Below are positions 53,371 through 61,905 of a DNA stretch of 64,000 nt, piece by piece. Source of the stretch: JABDJX01 sp039942715. Its GTDB lineage: Bacteria; Pseudomonadota; Alphaproteobacteria; Rhodobacterales; Rhodobacteraceae. Below the pieces are notes generated by a model, which saw only the letters and a program-made list of their open reading frames with translations, searched no databases and was not told where the DNA came from. The position numbers and the translations under genes were made by a program. Where the stretch lies: NCBI GenBank assembly GCA_039942715.1, contig JBDVBY010000001.1, positions 496,001-560,000 on the forward strand, in the 5' to 3' direction. Position 1 is the stretch's first letter. Each line of letters opens with the position of its first letter.

Positions 53371-54692
53371 TCGGCAGCCTCCCGATAAGGGGCGGCCTCT
53401 CCGTAAGGGACGTTCAAACCACCATAGCGGCGGACGCGGATGTTGCACTGTTCGGCGTGGCCGACAAAGCCTTCCAACATGCAAAGCCGCGAGCCGTATT
53501 CCCCAACAAGCGTGGCTGCCTCATCCGTCACGATCTTCTGATAGCTGTGTGTTTTCAGGAACTTGCCGACCCAAAGACCGCCCGTGTAGCGTCCGGCTTT
53601 CTTTGTTGGCAGCGTGTGGTTGGTGCCGATGACCTTGTCGCCATTGGCCACATTGGTGCGCGGCCCCAGGAACAGCGCGCCGTAGGAATGCATGTTTTCA
53701 AGATACCAATCATCGCGCTCGGTCATGATCTGAACGTGCTCATAGGCCATATCATTGGCGACGCGCAGCATCTCGTCGTGATCCGCACAAAGGATCACAT
53801 CGCCGTAGTCCTCCCAAGAGGTGCGCGCGGTATCGGCGGTGGGCAAAATGCCCAAAATGCGCTCGATCTCGGCCATTGTGTCTTCGGCCAACTTGCGACT
53901 GTTGGTGATCAGAGCCGCGGGCGAGTTATACCCGTGCTCGGCCTGCCCCAAAAGATCGGTAGCGCAAAGCTCTGCGTCGACAGTTTCATCGGCGATAACC
54001 ATGGTCTCGGTTGGTCCGGCAAACAGATCAATGCCCACACGCCCGTATAGCTGACGTTTGGCTTCAGCGACAAAGGCGTTGCCCGGGCCAACCAGCATGT
54101 GCACCGGGTCAATCGTTTCGGTACCTAACGCCATTGCGCCTACCGCCTGAATGCCGCCCATAACGTAAATCTCGTGCGCACCGCCCATATGCATCGCAGC
54201 CACAATTGCCGGATGCGGGCCACCGTCGACAGGCGGAGCCGAGGCGATAATGCGCGGAACACCTGCGACCGAGGCCGTCAACACCGACATATGCGCAGAC
54301 GCCACCATCGGGAATTTGCCGCCCGGCACGTAACAACCGACGGATTGAACGGGGATGTTTTTATGCCCCAAAATGACGCCCGGTAGAGTCTCAACCTCGA
54401 CATCGGTCATCGAGGCGCGCTGTGCCTGAGCAAAGCTGCGGATCTGATCTTGAGCAAACCTGATATCGGCCATATCCCGATCCGACACCTTCGACATGGC
54501 CGCCTCAACCTCGGAAGCAGTCAGGCGAAAATGATCAGGCTCATAGTTGTCAAACTTGGCTGACAGATCGCGAACGGCCGCATCGCCACGCGCTTCTATG
54601 TCTGCCAAAGTGCTCTCGACAACAGCGCGCGTCTTGGCATCATCTTCGGCAATCTCGGCGGCGGATTTGCTGCGCTTTAGATAGTCGGCCAT
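53367..54692 (-). CDS. HisD/HpsN-like zinc-dependent alcohol-to-acid dehydrogenase
   Basis: A protein of 441 residues of the histidinol dehydrogenase family. Zinc and catalytic positions are conserved: GQAEHG, AYEHVQ, GDKVIGTNH and GFVGHAEQ. The sequence is closest in memory to the roseobacter HpsN sulfopropanediol 3-dehydrogenase rather than to biosynthetic HisD, and there is no his operon here. The four-electron alcohol-to-acid oxidation is expected; the substrate may differ from DHPS because no sulfonate-cleaving gene is present. It begins one base after the SnoaL A stop. Confidence 0.87.
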   Translation of the reverse strand: MADYLKRSKSAAEIAEDDAKTRAVVESTLADIEARGDAAVRDLSAKFDNYEPDHFRLTASEVEAAMSKVSDRDMADIRFAQDQIRSFAQAQRASMTDVEVETLPGVILGHKNIPVQSVGCYVPGGKFPMVASAHMSVLTASVAGVPRIIASAPPVDGGPHPAIVAAMHMGGAHEIYVMGGIQAVGAMALGTETIDPVHMLVGPGNAFVAEAKRQLYGRVGIDLFAGPTETMVIADETVDAELCATDLLGQAEHGYNSPAALITNSRKLAEDTMAEIERILGILPTADTARTSWEDYGDVILCADHDEMLRVANDMAYEHVQIMTERDDWYLENMHSYGALFLGPRTNVANGDKVIGTNHTLPTKKAGRYTGGLWVGKFLKTHSYQKIVTDEAATLVGEYGSRLCMLEGFVGHAEQCNIRVRRYGGLNVPYGEAAPYREAAE

Positions 54693-54693
54693 C

Positions 54694-55689
54694 TTAACTC
54701 GTCCTTTTGTTCTCAGGTGCAAAGACATCGAACCCCATCTGTAAAAGCACATGAGGAATGTCGACAAACACCCAGTTTTCCATCAATTTATCACCGTCAC
54801 GCCGCCACCAATCACAGACGCGCATGTACAGGCGTTTGTCTGTCACAGGCTGCCCTAGAAATGGCTTGGCCTGAATCATGTTGAGCGAAGGCCAACCGCC
54901 AGATGCGATGTAATCTCCATCGGCGAACCGGGCGAAGTGCTTTGTTTCGCTTCCCTGAACAGAACCGCCAATCCACTCGCTGAACGCACCTTCGAACGGC
55001 ACTTGAAAACCGGCAAAATTATCTATCCCCACAAAACTGCCAAAAGCAGCAGGTCCGTACCAAAGCATATTGTCATGCCAATATGGTCGCCAAGCTTCAT
55101 CCGGGGTGGCGAGACTGCGAAGCATCTCTGTCACCATGGCATATGACGAAGCGCTGCGCTTAGAGTCGCTATCGCGCCACTGCAAACCGTTCTGAGGGAT
55201 TGGGCCAGCCAGATAGCCGGTGTAACCGCGATCTTTGCCCGGACTTTCTTTGATCGGCCATTGTCCGACGGCGATCATTAATTCTGGGATATCAAGATAG
55301 ATATAGCTCTCAACCGCCTGACCGTCTTTCATCCGGTGAAATTCACCAAAGCGCAGATGCGCCAGCGCACCGCTAGGTGCTATGCCGAACCACGGCGCAG
55401 TGAAATGCCCGGTGTAATAGCCAGTCGAAGTCACCCATGTGCCGTCTTCAAAGGCCCCACCGAAGGCAATGTAATCCGTGCGGGTCAGATGGGCGAACGC
55501 GGCTTGCAACGGCTCTAGAAAATCTGTTGCAAAGCCTTCCGGGTTCATCTCATTAAACGGGTGCACGACGTTAATCGTCGCATCTTCAGCGTAAAAGGCA
55601 TCATACGCTTGCCTGTTCGGCGCGCGAGACGCCTCAACGTATGCGCGAAACGCCTCCTTTGCCCGTGCAATGCTGGCAGCGTCACTCAC
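54694..55689 (-). CDS. tandem SnoaL/NTF2-like protein A
   Basis: A protein of 331 residues with two SnoaL domains. Asp133 in YLDIPELM and Asp310 in ENWVFVDIPHV match catalytic Asp positions in both domains. Other motifs shared with B and D are HPFNE (domain 1), LAHLRFGEF, MLWYGPAAFG and GGWPSL. The start overlaps the permease stop by 4 bases, so it is the first enzyme gene after the transporter. Substrate unknown. Confidence 0.82.
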   Translation of the reverse strand: MSDAASIARAKEAFRAYVEASRAPNRQAYDAFYAEDATINVVHPFNEMNPEGFATDFLEPLQAAFAHLTRTDYIAFGGAFEDGTWVTSTGYYTGHFTAPWFGIAPSGALAHLRFGEFHRMKDGQAVESYIYLDIPELMIAVGQWPIKESPGKDRGYTGYLAGPIPQNGLQWRDSDSKRSASSYAMVTEMLRSLATPDEAWRPYWHDNMLWYGPAAFGSFVGIDNFAGFQVPFEGAFSEWIGGSVQGSETKHFARFADGDYIASGGWPSLNMIQAKPFLGQPVTDKRLYMRVCDWWRRDGDKLMENWVFVDIPHVLLQMGFDVFAPENKRTS

Positions 55690-56567
55690 CCCTTCACCGC
55701 CCCTGCGGTCAGGCCACTGACAATCTGGCGCTGGAAGAACATCACCAGCACGAACAGCGGTGCGGTTGCAGAAACCACGGCTGCCACGGCGAACATTACG
55801 TTGCCCTCGGTCTGGGTTGTTCCAAGGAAGGCCGCGATGGCGGGTACCATGGTGCGGTTGGATTCCGACAACAGCATCGTGGTCACCGCAAAGTCATTGT
55901 AGGCCAGCAAGAAGCTGAAGAGACCAGTGGTGATCACACCGGGCCACATGACCGGCACAATGACGTGACGAAACGCCTGAAACTGCGTGCAACCATCTAC
56001 CTTGGCAGACTCGTCCAGTTCTTTCGGAATATTCTGAAAGAACGAGTGCAGCATCCACAGTGTGAACGGCTGATTGATCGCCACAAGAACAATGATCGCG
56101 GTAGGTAGAATGCCCCAAACGTTCCATTCAAAGAACGGCAGCAAGTAGCCAGAGACCAATGTGATTGGAGGGATTGCACGGAAGATCAGTGCGATGATCA
56201 GCAACCAGAACGTGTAGCGAAAGCCAGAGCGCGATAAAGCGTAACCGCCCAGCGTGCCAATGGTCAGCGACGTACACACAACGAAGAAACACACGATAAA
56301 GGTGTTGAATACATTGCGCCAAAACTCTTCTTGTACCCACGCGCCGTCGTAGCCTGCACCGGTAAAGGCTGAGCCATAGGTGTTTTCGGTCGCAGGCCCA
56401 TAAAGCGCGTTGGTCCAGTCGGTGATCGAGAAGAAATCCAGCTCAACCTTAAAGCTGCCCCAGAGCGTCCAAAAGAACGGGAAAGCCGCCATAATCAGCC
56501 AAATCACGACAAATCCGGTGGTCGCGATCCGCAGCCCTGTGGGCATCTGTTGCGCTTTGCTGGCCAT
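55686..56567 (-). CDS. sugar-type ABC transporter permease (MalG-like)
   Basis: A protein of 293 residues with six hydrophobic helices. The coupling EAA loop is ELDESAKVDGCTQFQAFRHV, which contacts the ATPase. Length and the six-helix count fit the second permease of carbohydrate uptake family 1 systems. The start shares one base with the first permease stop, and the stop overlaps SnoaL A by 4 bases. Confidence 0.93.
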   Translation of the reverse strand: MASKAQQMPTGLRIATTGFVVIWLIMAAFPFFWTLWGSFKVELDFFSITDWTNALYGPATENTYGSAFTGAGYDGAWVQEEFWRNVFNTFIVCFFVVCTSLTIGTLGGYALSRSGFRYTFWLLIIALIFRAIPPITLVSGYLLPFFEWNVWGILPTAIIVLVAINQPFTLWMLHSFFQNIPKELDESAKVDGCTQFQAFRHVIVPVMWPGVITTGLFSFLLAYNDFAVTTMLLSESNRTMVPAIAAFLGTTQTEGNVMFAVAAVVSATAPLFVLVMFFQRQIVSGLTAGAVKG

Positions 56568-57592
56568 CAGGTTTTCCCCTTAAAGTCGCGCCATGTGCGC
56601 ACAAGCACCGGTGAAAGCAGGATTGCCACGCCAATGATCGTCAAAACGGATGTGGCCGACGCCGCCGAGAGTTGCCACGTCTCGCCGCTGAGATCGTTGA
56701 AGATGATCCACGACAGCGAGGTCGCATGCGCCTCGGCACTGAAGCCGACGATTTCCTCGAAGACGCGGAAATTATCCATCAGTTTGATCAAGGCCACGAA
56801 GGTAAGCAGTGGCATCAGGTGCGGCACGATCACATAGCGCACTTGCTGATACCGCGAAGCGCCGTCGATTTGCGCCGCCTCAAGCTGATCCTGCGGCAAG
56901 GTTTGCAGTCCTGCATAAAAGACAACGAATGCGAATGGTGCGGAGTGCCAGACCCCGTAGACCATAAGCGAAATCCACATCAGCGGTGTTGACGCTTTCA
57001 ACGACAGGTCCGGGTCGTCCGCCATATAAGAGATAAACTGTCCAAGGATGCCGCGGCTGTCGATCATCCAAAACAGGATCAGCGCCCCTATCAGGGGAGT
57101 CACGATCATTGGAAGCAAAGAAAAGAATATGACCAGGCCTTTAAGGCGCTTGTGGAGCGAATTCACGGCCAGCGCCACGACCAGCCCCAGAATGATCAGC
57201 AAAGGCGTTACAACAAATGTGTAGGTAAGCGTAAAAGCCAGCGCACGATATAGCGGCAGGTTGCCGAGTTTTCCAAAGAAGTCTCCCCAGCTTTGCGTGC
57301 TGGACCAAGCCTCGCCCACTTCGGCCACTGCGATATGGCCGCGATCAAGATAAACATCAAAGCCCACAAACCGACCCAGCGGCTTTTCTTCACGCAAAGC
57401 ACGGGTGGCTTCCTGATTGATCACCGTTTCTTCTTTGCACCCGAATGGGCCACAGTTTTCAACGGTTTCAAAGACGCTCTCATGCGGGGCGAAAATGGAT
57501 TGGGTGACGATCGAGACAAGTGGCAGTGCGATAAACAAGATCATCGCAAGGCCAGTTGGCAGGAAGAACCAGAAGAAGGTGCGGTGTTTCAT
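56567..57592 (-). CDS. sugar-type ABC transporter permease (MalF-like)
   Basis: A protein of 341 residues with the first helix at residues 10-30, then a periplasmic segment of about 70 residues containing a CGPFGC pair, then five further helices. The EAA loop is LEAAQIDGASRYQQVRYVIV. The periplasmic segment is longer than in most MalF-like permeases without a P2 domain and has a possible disulphide. It follows the binding protein gene after a hairpin-containing gap. Confidence 0.92.
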   Translation of the reverse strand: MKHRTFFWFFLPTGLAMILFIALPLVSIVTQSIFAPHESVFETVENCGPFGCKEETVINQEATRALREEKPLGRFVGFDVYLDRGHIAVAEVGEAWSSTQSWGDFFGKLGNLPLYRALAFTLTYTFVVTPLLIILGLVVALAVNSLHKRLKGLVIFFSLLPMIVTPLIGALILFWMIDSRGILGQFISYMADDPDLSLKASTPLMWISLMVYGVWHSAPFAFVVFYAGLQTLPQDQLEAAQIDGASRYQQVRYVIVPHLMPLLTFVALIKLMDNFRVFEEIVGFSAEAHATSLSWIIFNDLSGETWQLSAASATSVLTIIGVAILLSPVLVRTWRDFKGKT

Positions 57593-57627
57593 GCGCGTTT
57601 CGTCTCGGTGAATAAAACGGTGAAGGT

Positions 57628-57658
57628 ATCAGGGGCAGACCTATTGCCTGCCCCTGAT
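57628..57658 (-). terminator. intercistronic hairpin after the binding-protein gene
   Basis: ATCAGGGGCAG (57628-57638) is perfectly complementary to CTGCCCCTGAT (57648-57658) across a 9-base loop. It lies 10 bases after the solute-binding protein stop and before the first permease. Such hairpins make binding-protein mRNA more stable or stop a fraction of transcripts, so the binding protein exceeds the permeases. The following T content on the minus strand is modest, so partial rather than full termination is likely. Confidence 0.75.
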
Positions 57659-57668
57659 GGGCGTCCTC

Positions 57669-58907
57669 TTAGAGGAAGCCTTTTTCTTTTGCGGCTGCGA
57701 TGTAGGCCGCCTCGACGTCTTTCAACGCTTGCTCAGCACTTTCTTTGCCTTGCATAAAGTCCGCCAGTTCGGCGCCCAAAGCGGTATGCATCAGGCCCAT
57801 GAATGGAAGCATTGGGTAAGGAATTGTGCTGGCATTCGCCGCATCAAACACACCAACTGCCGCAGGCGTCGGCTCATAGCCATCGATCAGCCATACCGCT
57901 TGCTTGGCCACTTCGGCATCCGACAGGATCGACGGATCAATGGCGCTTGTCAGAGCGATGAATGTCGCTTCGGCTTCAGCATCAGAGATGTTTTTGGCCA
58001 CTGTCCAGCCATCCCACCACAAAGTGGATGCAGGCGTATCACCACCGCCAACAGTCATCGGACCAGCAATTGCAAAGCCGTCGATCACTTCTTGTGGTAC
58101 ACCTTCGGCTTCAGTCAACGTTGCCGCCCGACTGCCCCACATGTTCATGATCGCTACGTTGCCAGCGCGGAATTCGCCATTGGTCACGTTTGAATCATGC
58201 GTCAGGAAGTCTGGGTTCATGTACTCTGACAAAGCCTTCATCATCTCAAGCGCCTGGACGCCCGCTTCTGAATTGATGGTTGGGTTGGCTGTGCCTGCTT
58301 CAAAGTGCGACCCACCATAGCCCAAGAACATGTTGTTGAATTCTTGCGCTAGGTTCCAACCCGCTTTGTAAGCGCCGCCAACCGGGTTTTCCATAAGACC
58401 CTTTTCGCGGATCATCTGCGCGGCTGTCAGCATGTCTTCGTATGTTTTTGGTGGCTCGAGACCTGCCTGCTCAAGAATGTCCGAGCGGTACACAAGGTGC
58501 TGCGCATTGGCCATGAAAGCCACGGCCATGACTTTGCCGTCTATGGTGATCAGCTGGTTTTTCTTAAGATCAGCGCCGTGCTTGGCAACCAGATCGTCCA
58601 GCGGGCGGATCACGTCTTCATTCATCAAGGCCACAATCGAAGAGTTGGCGATGATCGCACTTGTGTATTCCGCTGGATTGCCCTGCATGCCCGCAAGGTT
58701 AATCTTTTGGTGATCAGCGGTCAGGTTCGTTGTGACTTCGGCGCCCGAACAAGCCTGCGCGCCTGCGCCAACAGTTTGGATGGCGGGGAATTCGTTGCCC
58801 ACGATGGACACGCGCGCCTCGATTGAACAACCGTGGCCGTCGGCCAGTGCTGTGGTGCTTGCAAGAACCGTCATGGCCCCAGCAAGTGCGAATTTCTTCA
58901 AGATCAT
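57669..58907 (-). CDS. extracellular solute-binding protein, family 1
   Basis: A protein of 412 residues. The signal peptide (MILKKFALAGAMTVLASTTALA) precedes a two-lobed binding fold with VAFMANAQHLVYRSDILEQAGL, TYEDMLTAAQ and MNMWGSRA. GGGAG lies 7 bases before the ATG. Family 1 proteins bind mono- or oligosaccharides, polyols or glycerol phosphates. The N-terminus contains two cysteines (GCSIEA and QACSG) that may form a disulphide. Ligand unknown. Confidence 0.93.
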   Translation of the reverse strand: MILKKFALAGAMTVLASTTALADGHGCSIEARVSIVGNEFPAIQTVGAGAQACSGAEVTTNLTADHQKINLAGMQGNPAEYTSAIIANSSIVALMNEDVIRPLDDLVAKHGADLKKNQLITIDGKVMAVAFMANAQHLVYRSDILEQAGLEPPKTYEDMLTAAQMIREKGLMENPVGGAYKAGWNLAQEFNNMFLGYGGSHFEAGTANPTINSEAGVQALEMMKALSEYMNPDFLTHDSNVTNGEFRAGNVAIMNMWGSRAATLTEAEGVPQEVIDGFAIAGPMTVGGGDTPASTLWWDGWTVAKNISDAEAEATFIALTSAIDPSILSDAEVAKQAVWLIDGYEPTPAAVGVFDAANASTIPYPMLPFMGLMHTALGAELADFMQGKESAEQALKDVEAAYIAAAKEKGFL

Positions 58908-58988
58908 TACAATCTCCCTGGTTTATGGATGCGTCTTGCAATCACGCACCCTTTTCGTTCGCCCAGTTTTGGGCCGTTTTTAAAGGGA

Positions 58989-60032
58989 TTACCCCTTAAT
59001 TCGCGCACCGCTTGAACCATCAAACAGGTGGCAAATCTCTTTTGGAACGTTGATCGAAACGGACTGCCCGATCTCGGCTCTGAAATTTTTGTCCGCACGC
59101 ACAGAGACCAGCGCGCCTGCGATGCGCACTGACACCATTGTCGCATCACCCAGCAGCTCTAGCGTGTAGATTGGCGCGGTGATTTCGCCGCCGCTCTCAA
59201 CGACCGAAGCATCTTCGGCGCGGAAGCCAAGCGTTGCAGCACCCTCTGGCGCATCAACCGGGATAGCCGTGTTGTCGGACTTGAAAACCCCGCCCTCGAC
59301 GCGTCCTTCCATCAGGTTCATCGCCGGGTTGCCGATGAAGCTTGCGACAAAGGCGTTGGCCGGTTCTTCGTAGATTTCTGTCGGCGAACCGACCTGCTGC
59401 ACGACACCCTGTTTCATCACCACAACGCGATCTGCCAATGTCATCGCTTCAATCTGATCATGGGTCACGTAGATGGTGGTCACTGCCAATTCGTGGCTGA
59501 GGTTTTTGATCTGTGCCCGCGTCGAAACGCGTAGTTTTGCATCCAGGTTTGAAAGCGGTTCGTCCATCAAAAAGACATTGGGCTCGCGCACGATGGCGCG
59601 GGCCAAGGCGACGCGCTGACGCTGCCCCCCCGAGAGCGCGGCGGGCCTGCGATCCATAAAATCTTCCAGCTCAACCATGGCAGCGGCGCGGCTGATCTTT
59701 TCTTCAGCATTGTCTAATTCACCGCGTACCTTGAGGGGGAAGCGGATGTTCTCTTTCACACTCATGTTCGGATAAAGCGCATAGCTTTGGAACACCATCG
59801 CCACATCGCGGTCTTTGGGTTCCAGATCGTTCACACGTTTGCCATCGATCAGAATATCGCCTTCGGTGGCGTCTTCCAATCCGGCGATCATGCGCATTGT
59901 TGTGGTCTTGCCGCAGCCCGAGGGACCAAGTAGAACCAAAAATTCTTTATCAGCGATTGTCAGGTCGAAATTTTCGACGCCTACAAAGCTGCCCCAGCGT
60001 TTGCTCAAATTACGGAGCTGAATTTCAGCCAT
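58989..60032 (-). CDS. ABC transporter ATP-binding protein, UgpC/MalK type
   Basis: A protein of 347 residues. Walker A is GPSGCGKTT, the ABC signature ALSGGQRQRVALARA, Walker B VFLMDEPLSNLDA, H-loop THDQIEAM. The C-terminal TOBE domain (about 235-345) is typical of sugar importers. The ATG at 60032 is preferred to one three codons upstream. It is the first gene of the operon, 29 bases downstream of the palindromic operator candidate. Confidence 0.95.
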   Translation of the reverse strand: MAEIQLRNLSKRWGSFVGVENFDLTIADKEFLVLLGPSGCGKTTTMRMIAGLEDATEGDILIDGKRVNDLEPKDRDVAMVFQSYALYPNMSVKENIRFPLKVRGELDNAEEKISRAAAMVELEDFMDRRPAALSGGQRQRVALARAIVREPNVFLMDEPLSNLDAKLRVSTRAQIKNLSHELAVTTIYVTHDQIEAMTLADRVVVMKQGVVQQVGSPTEIYEEPANAFVASFIGNPAMNLMEGRVEGGVFKSDNTAIPVDAPEGAATLGFRAEDASVVESGGEITAPIYTLELLGDATMVSVRIAGALVSVRADKNFRAEIGQSVSINVPKEICHLFDGSSGARIKG

Positions 60033-60060
60033 TGTTGGCAATCCCCCAAAAAGACGCCCA

Positions 60061-60076
60061 TTGCATACGTATGCAA
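60061..60076. promoter_or_regulatory. perfect 16-bp palindrome, candidate LacI-family operator
   Basis: TTGCATACGTATGCAA is its own reverse complement, centred on CG as LacI-family operators are. It lies between the divergent first gene of the operon and SnoaL D, 29 bases before the former and 101 bases before the latter. No other copy was found by eye in the window; TGCATACGCGTGCA inside holC is a partial match only. Confidence 0.65.
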
Positions 60077-60177
60077 AAGGCTAGACTTTGCAGCACAGAG
60101 TTGGCAAGCTCTTTTTGCCTACTCAGGCCAAAAGAGCACCGTGCACGCAATCAAGTAGTTGAAAAAAAATCAAAAAA

Positions 60178-61176
60178 ATGTCAGACCTTCAAGAGGCAAA
60201 ACATATTGCCAGCGCCTTTCACCGCGCACTCGATGACCATTCCCAACCTTTAAAGACGGTTTTGACACAGCATCTTTCGCCCAACCATCTTTGGCGAGGA
60301 TTCCATCCCTTTAATGAACTGACCGGCCCAGATGCATTGGGCGACACATTCTGGGCGCCCCTGCGCGCAAGCCTCACGCGATTGCAGCGCCGCCAAGACG
60401 TATTTTTCGCAGGTCGCAACCACAACAGAGAGGACGGCGCCATCTGGGTCGCCTCGATGGGGCATTTAATGGGGCTGTTTGATGCACCGTTTCTTGGCAT
60501 CCCTGCGACCGGCAAATTGGCTTTCCTACGATTTGGCGAGTTCTTGAAAATTGAAGGCGGGCGCATTTCTGAAACTGCGATGTTCTTTGATCTACCACAT
60601 CTTGCTGCCCAAGCTGGTGTGACCATTTTTGCGGCTCAACGTGGGGCAGAATTGGTGCAACCTGGCCCAGCGACACATACGGGGCTTTTGCTTGAATCCA
60701 GTGATCCGAAAATGGGCGCGCAGACATTGACCCTGTTAAATCAGATGATCACTAACCTTGGGCAATGGCAAAGTGGCCTGCCGCTGGAAGACGAGCTGCG
60801 TCAAACTTGGTCTGAAGATATGCTATGGTGGGGGCCCACAGGTATTGGCGCGACATACACGATCGAGCGATATGCCAAACAACACGCCGGACCATTTCGC
60901 GCCGCGTTTTCTGACCGCTCCGGCACTGGGCATATCGCGCGCATTGCCGAAGGGACCTACGCCGGATTTTTTGGGTGGCCAAATTTCACTGCGCGCCTAA
61001 GCGGCGACTATTTGGGACTACCACCAAGCGACAAAACTGCAGAATTTCGCGTCATAGATTTTTATCGCCGCGAGGCAGGCAAACTGGTCGAAAACTGGAT
61101 CTTCATCGACCTGCTTCATTTTTGCAAAACCCAAGATCGCGACATGCTCACAGAAGCGATTGAAAGATGTGGATAA
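60178..61176 (+). CDS. tandem SnoaL/NTF2-like protein D (divergent gene)
   Basis: A protein of 332 residues paralogous to A and B. Catalytic Asp positions are Asp138 in MFFDLPHL and Asp311 in ENWIFIDLLHF. It keeps HPFNE, KLAFLRFGEF, MLWWGPTGIG and FGWPNF. It is transcribed away from the operon, with the palindrome between, so it is probably controlled by the same LacI regulator. Its upstream 30 bases are A-rich without a strong ribosome site; AATG at 60177 is the first ATG of the frame. Confidence 0.82.
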   Translation: MSDLQEAKHIASAFHRALDDHSQPLKTVLTQHLSPNHLWRGFHPFNELTGPDALGDTFWAPLRASLTRLQRRQDVFFAGRNHNREDGAIWVASMGHLMGLFDAPFLGIPATGKLAFLRFGEFLKIEGGRISETAMFFDLPHLAAQAGVTIFAAQRGAELVQPGPATHTGLLLESSDPKMGAQTLTLLNQMITNLGQWQSGLPLEDELRQTWSEDMLWWGPTGIGATYTIERYAKQHAGPFRAAFSDRSGTGHIARIAEGTYAGFFGWPNFTARLSGDYLGLPPSDKTAEFRVIDFYRREAGKLVENWIFIDLLHFCKTQDRDMLTEAIERCG

Positions 61177-61209
61177 GATGAAGTCGCAGCCATAGATATC
61201 TGACAATAC

Positions 61210-61905
61210 TTATGTTTTAGCAAATTCGATCCATTGCGAGACATCCAATATCTGACCGACAACACCTAAATCTTCGGAAAGTTGTTCCGGCGTCGCTGTG
61301 GCCAAATCTGCAAGTGAATTGATCCCGCATTTTTGAAGCATCCAGACAAGTCCGGGCCCTGCACCAGGCAGCGTCTCCAGATCTGAGGGCGCGACATCGG
61401 ACATGTCGGCTGACACCTGTTCATGAATCGCCTCGTCAATTGTTTCATCGACCAAGGAAGATGAGATCGCTGATTCTTGGCCGTCTGACGGTGCTTCAAG
61501 GTCCGCAGAAACTGGCTCTCCCGCCCGCACCTCAGGTCCTTGAGATGCTTCATCGCACGACGCCACTTCTGTCGGTTCAGCATCAGCGGTGAAGCCGGTT
61601 TGCAATGTCACATCTTGCTCCATTTCAGACATCGCAGCGTTCTCAACAGCAAAGTCATCCATCGCCTCATGCTCTGGCGCACTAAATTCGTCAGAGAATG
61701 AAGAAGTGGGCGTTTTTTGAACCTCAGAATCGTGCGTCTCGCTCAACGCCGCTTCGTTAGTCACCGCATCAATCGCACATGGCTGTCCTGCAGACACCGC
61801 TGCCTTGCGCCGATTGATCCGCTGTTGACGTAGCTCTTTGAGGTGTGCGCGTGCGCTGCTTCTCACCTGAACGGTTCGGTTCTTGTAGCTTTGGGGTTCG
61901 CTCAT
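61210..61905 (-). CDS. acidic low-complexity protein with C-terminal helix-hairpin-helix-like domain
   Basis: A protein of 231 residues. The N-terminal 45 residues are basic (SSARAHLKELRQQRINRRKAA). About 110 residues of Glu, Asp, Ser and Ala follow with no fixed structure expected. The last 55 residues (LETLPGAGPGLVWMLQKCGI, SLADLATATPEQLSEDLGVVG) resemble the helix-hairpin-helix domains of DUF4332 and ribosomal bL21-fused proteins, which suggests nucleic-acid binding. The start overlaps the upstream gene by one base. Function unknown. Confidence 0.72.
   Translation of the reverse strand: MSEPQSYKNRTVQVRSSARAHLKELRQQRINRRKAAVSAGQPCAIDAVTNEAALSETHDSEVQKTPTSSFSDEFSAPEHEAMDDFAVENAAMSEMEQDVTLQTGFTADAEPTEVASCDEASQGPEVRAGEPVSADLEAPSDGQESAISSSLVDETIDEAIHEQVSADMSDVAPSDLETLPGAGPGLVWMLQKCGINSLADLATATPEQLSEDLGVVGQILDVSQWIEFAKT

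Noticed and set aside
53367..54692. Histidine biosynthesis hisD
   Set aside because: No other his gene is nearby, and the gene is embedded in an ABC-importer catabolic operon with HpsN-like sequence.
58961..58974. Hairpin GCCCA-GTTT-TGGGC between the ATPase and binding-protein genes as a terminator
   Set aside because: The T-run follows on the strand opposite to transcription and the stem is only 5 bp, so it would not stop the operon.
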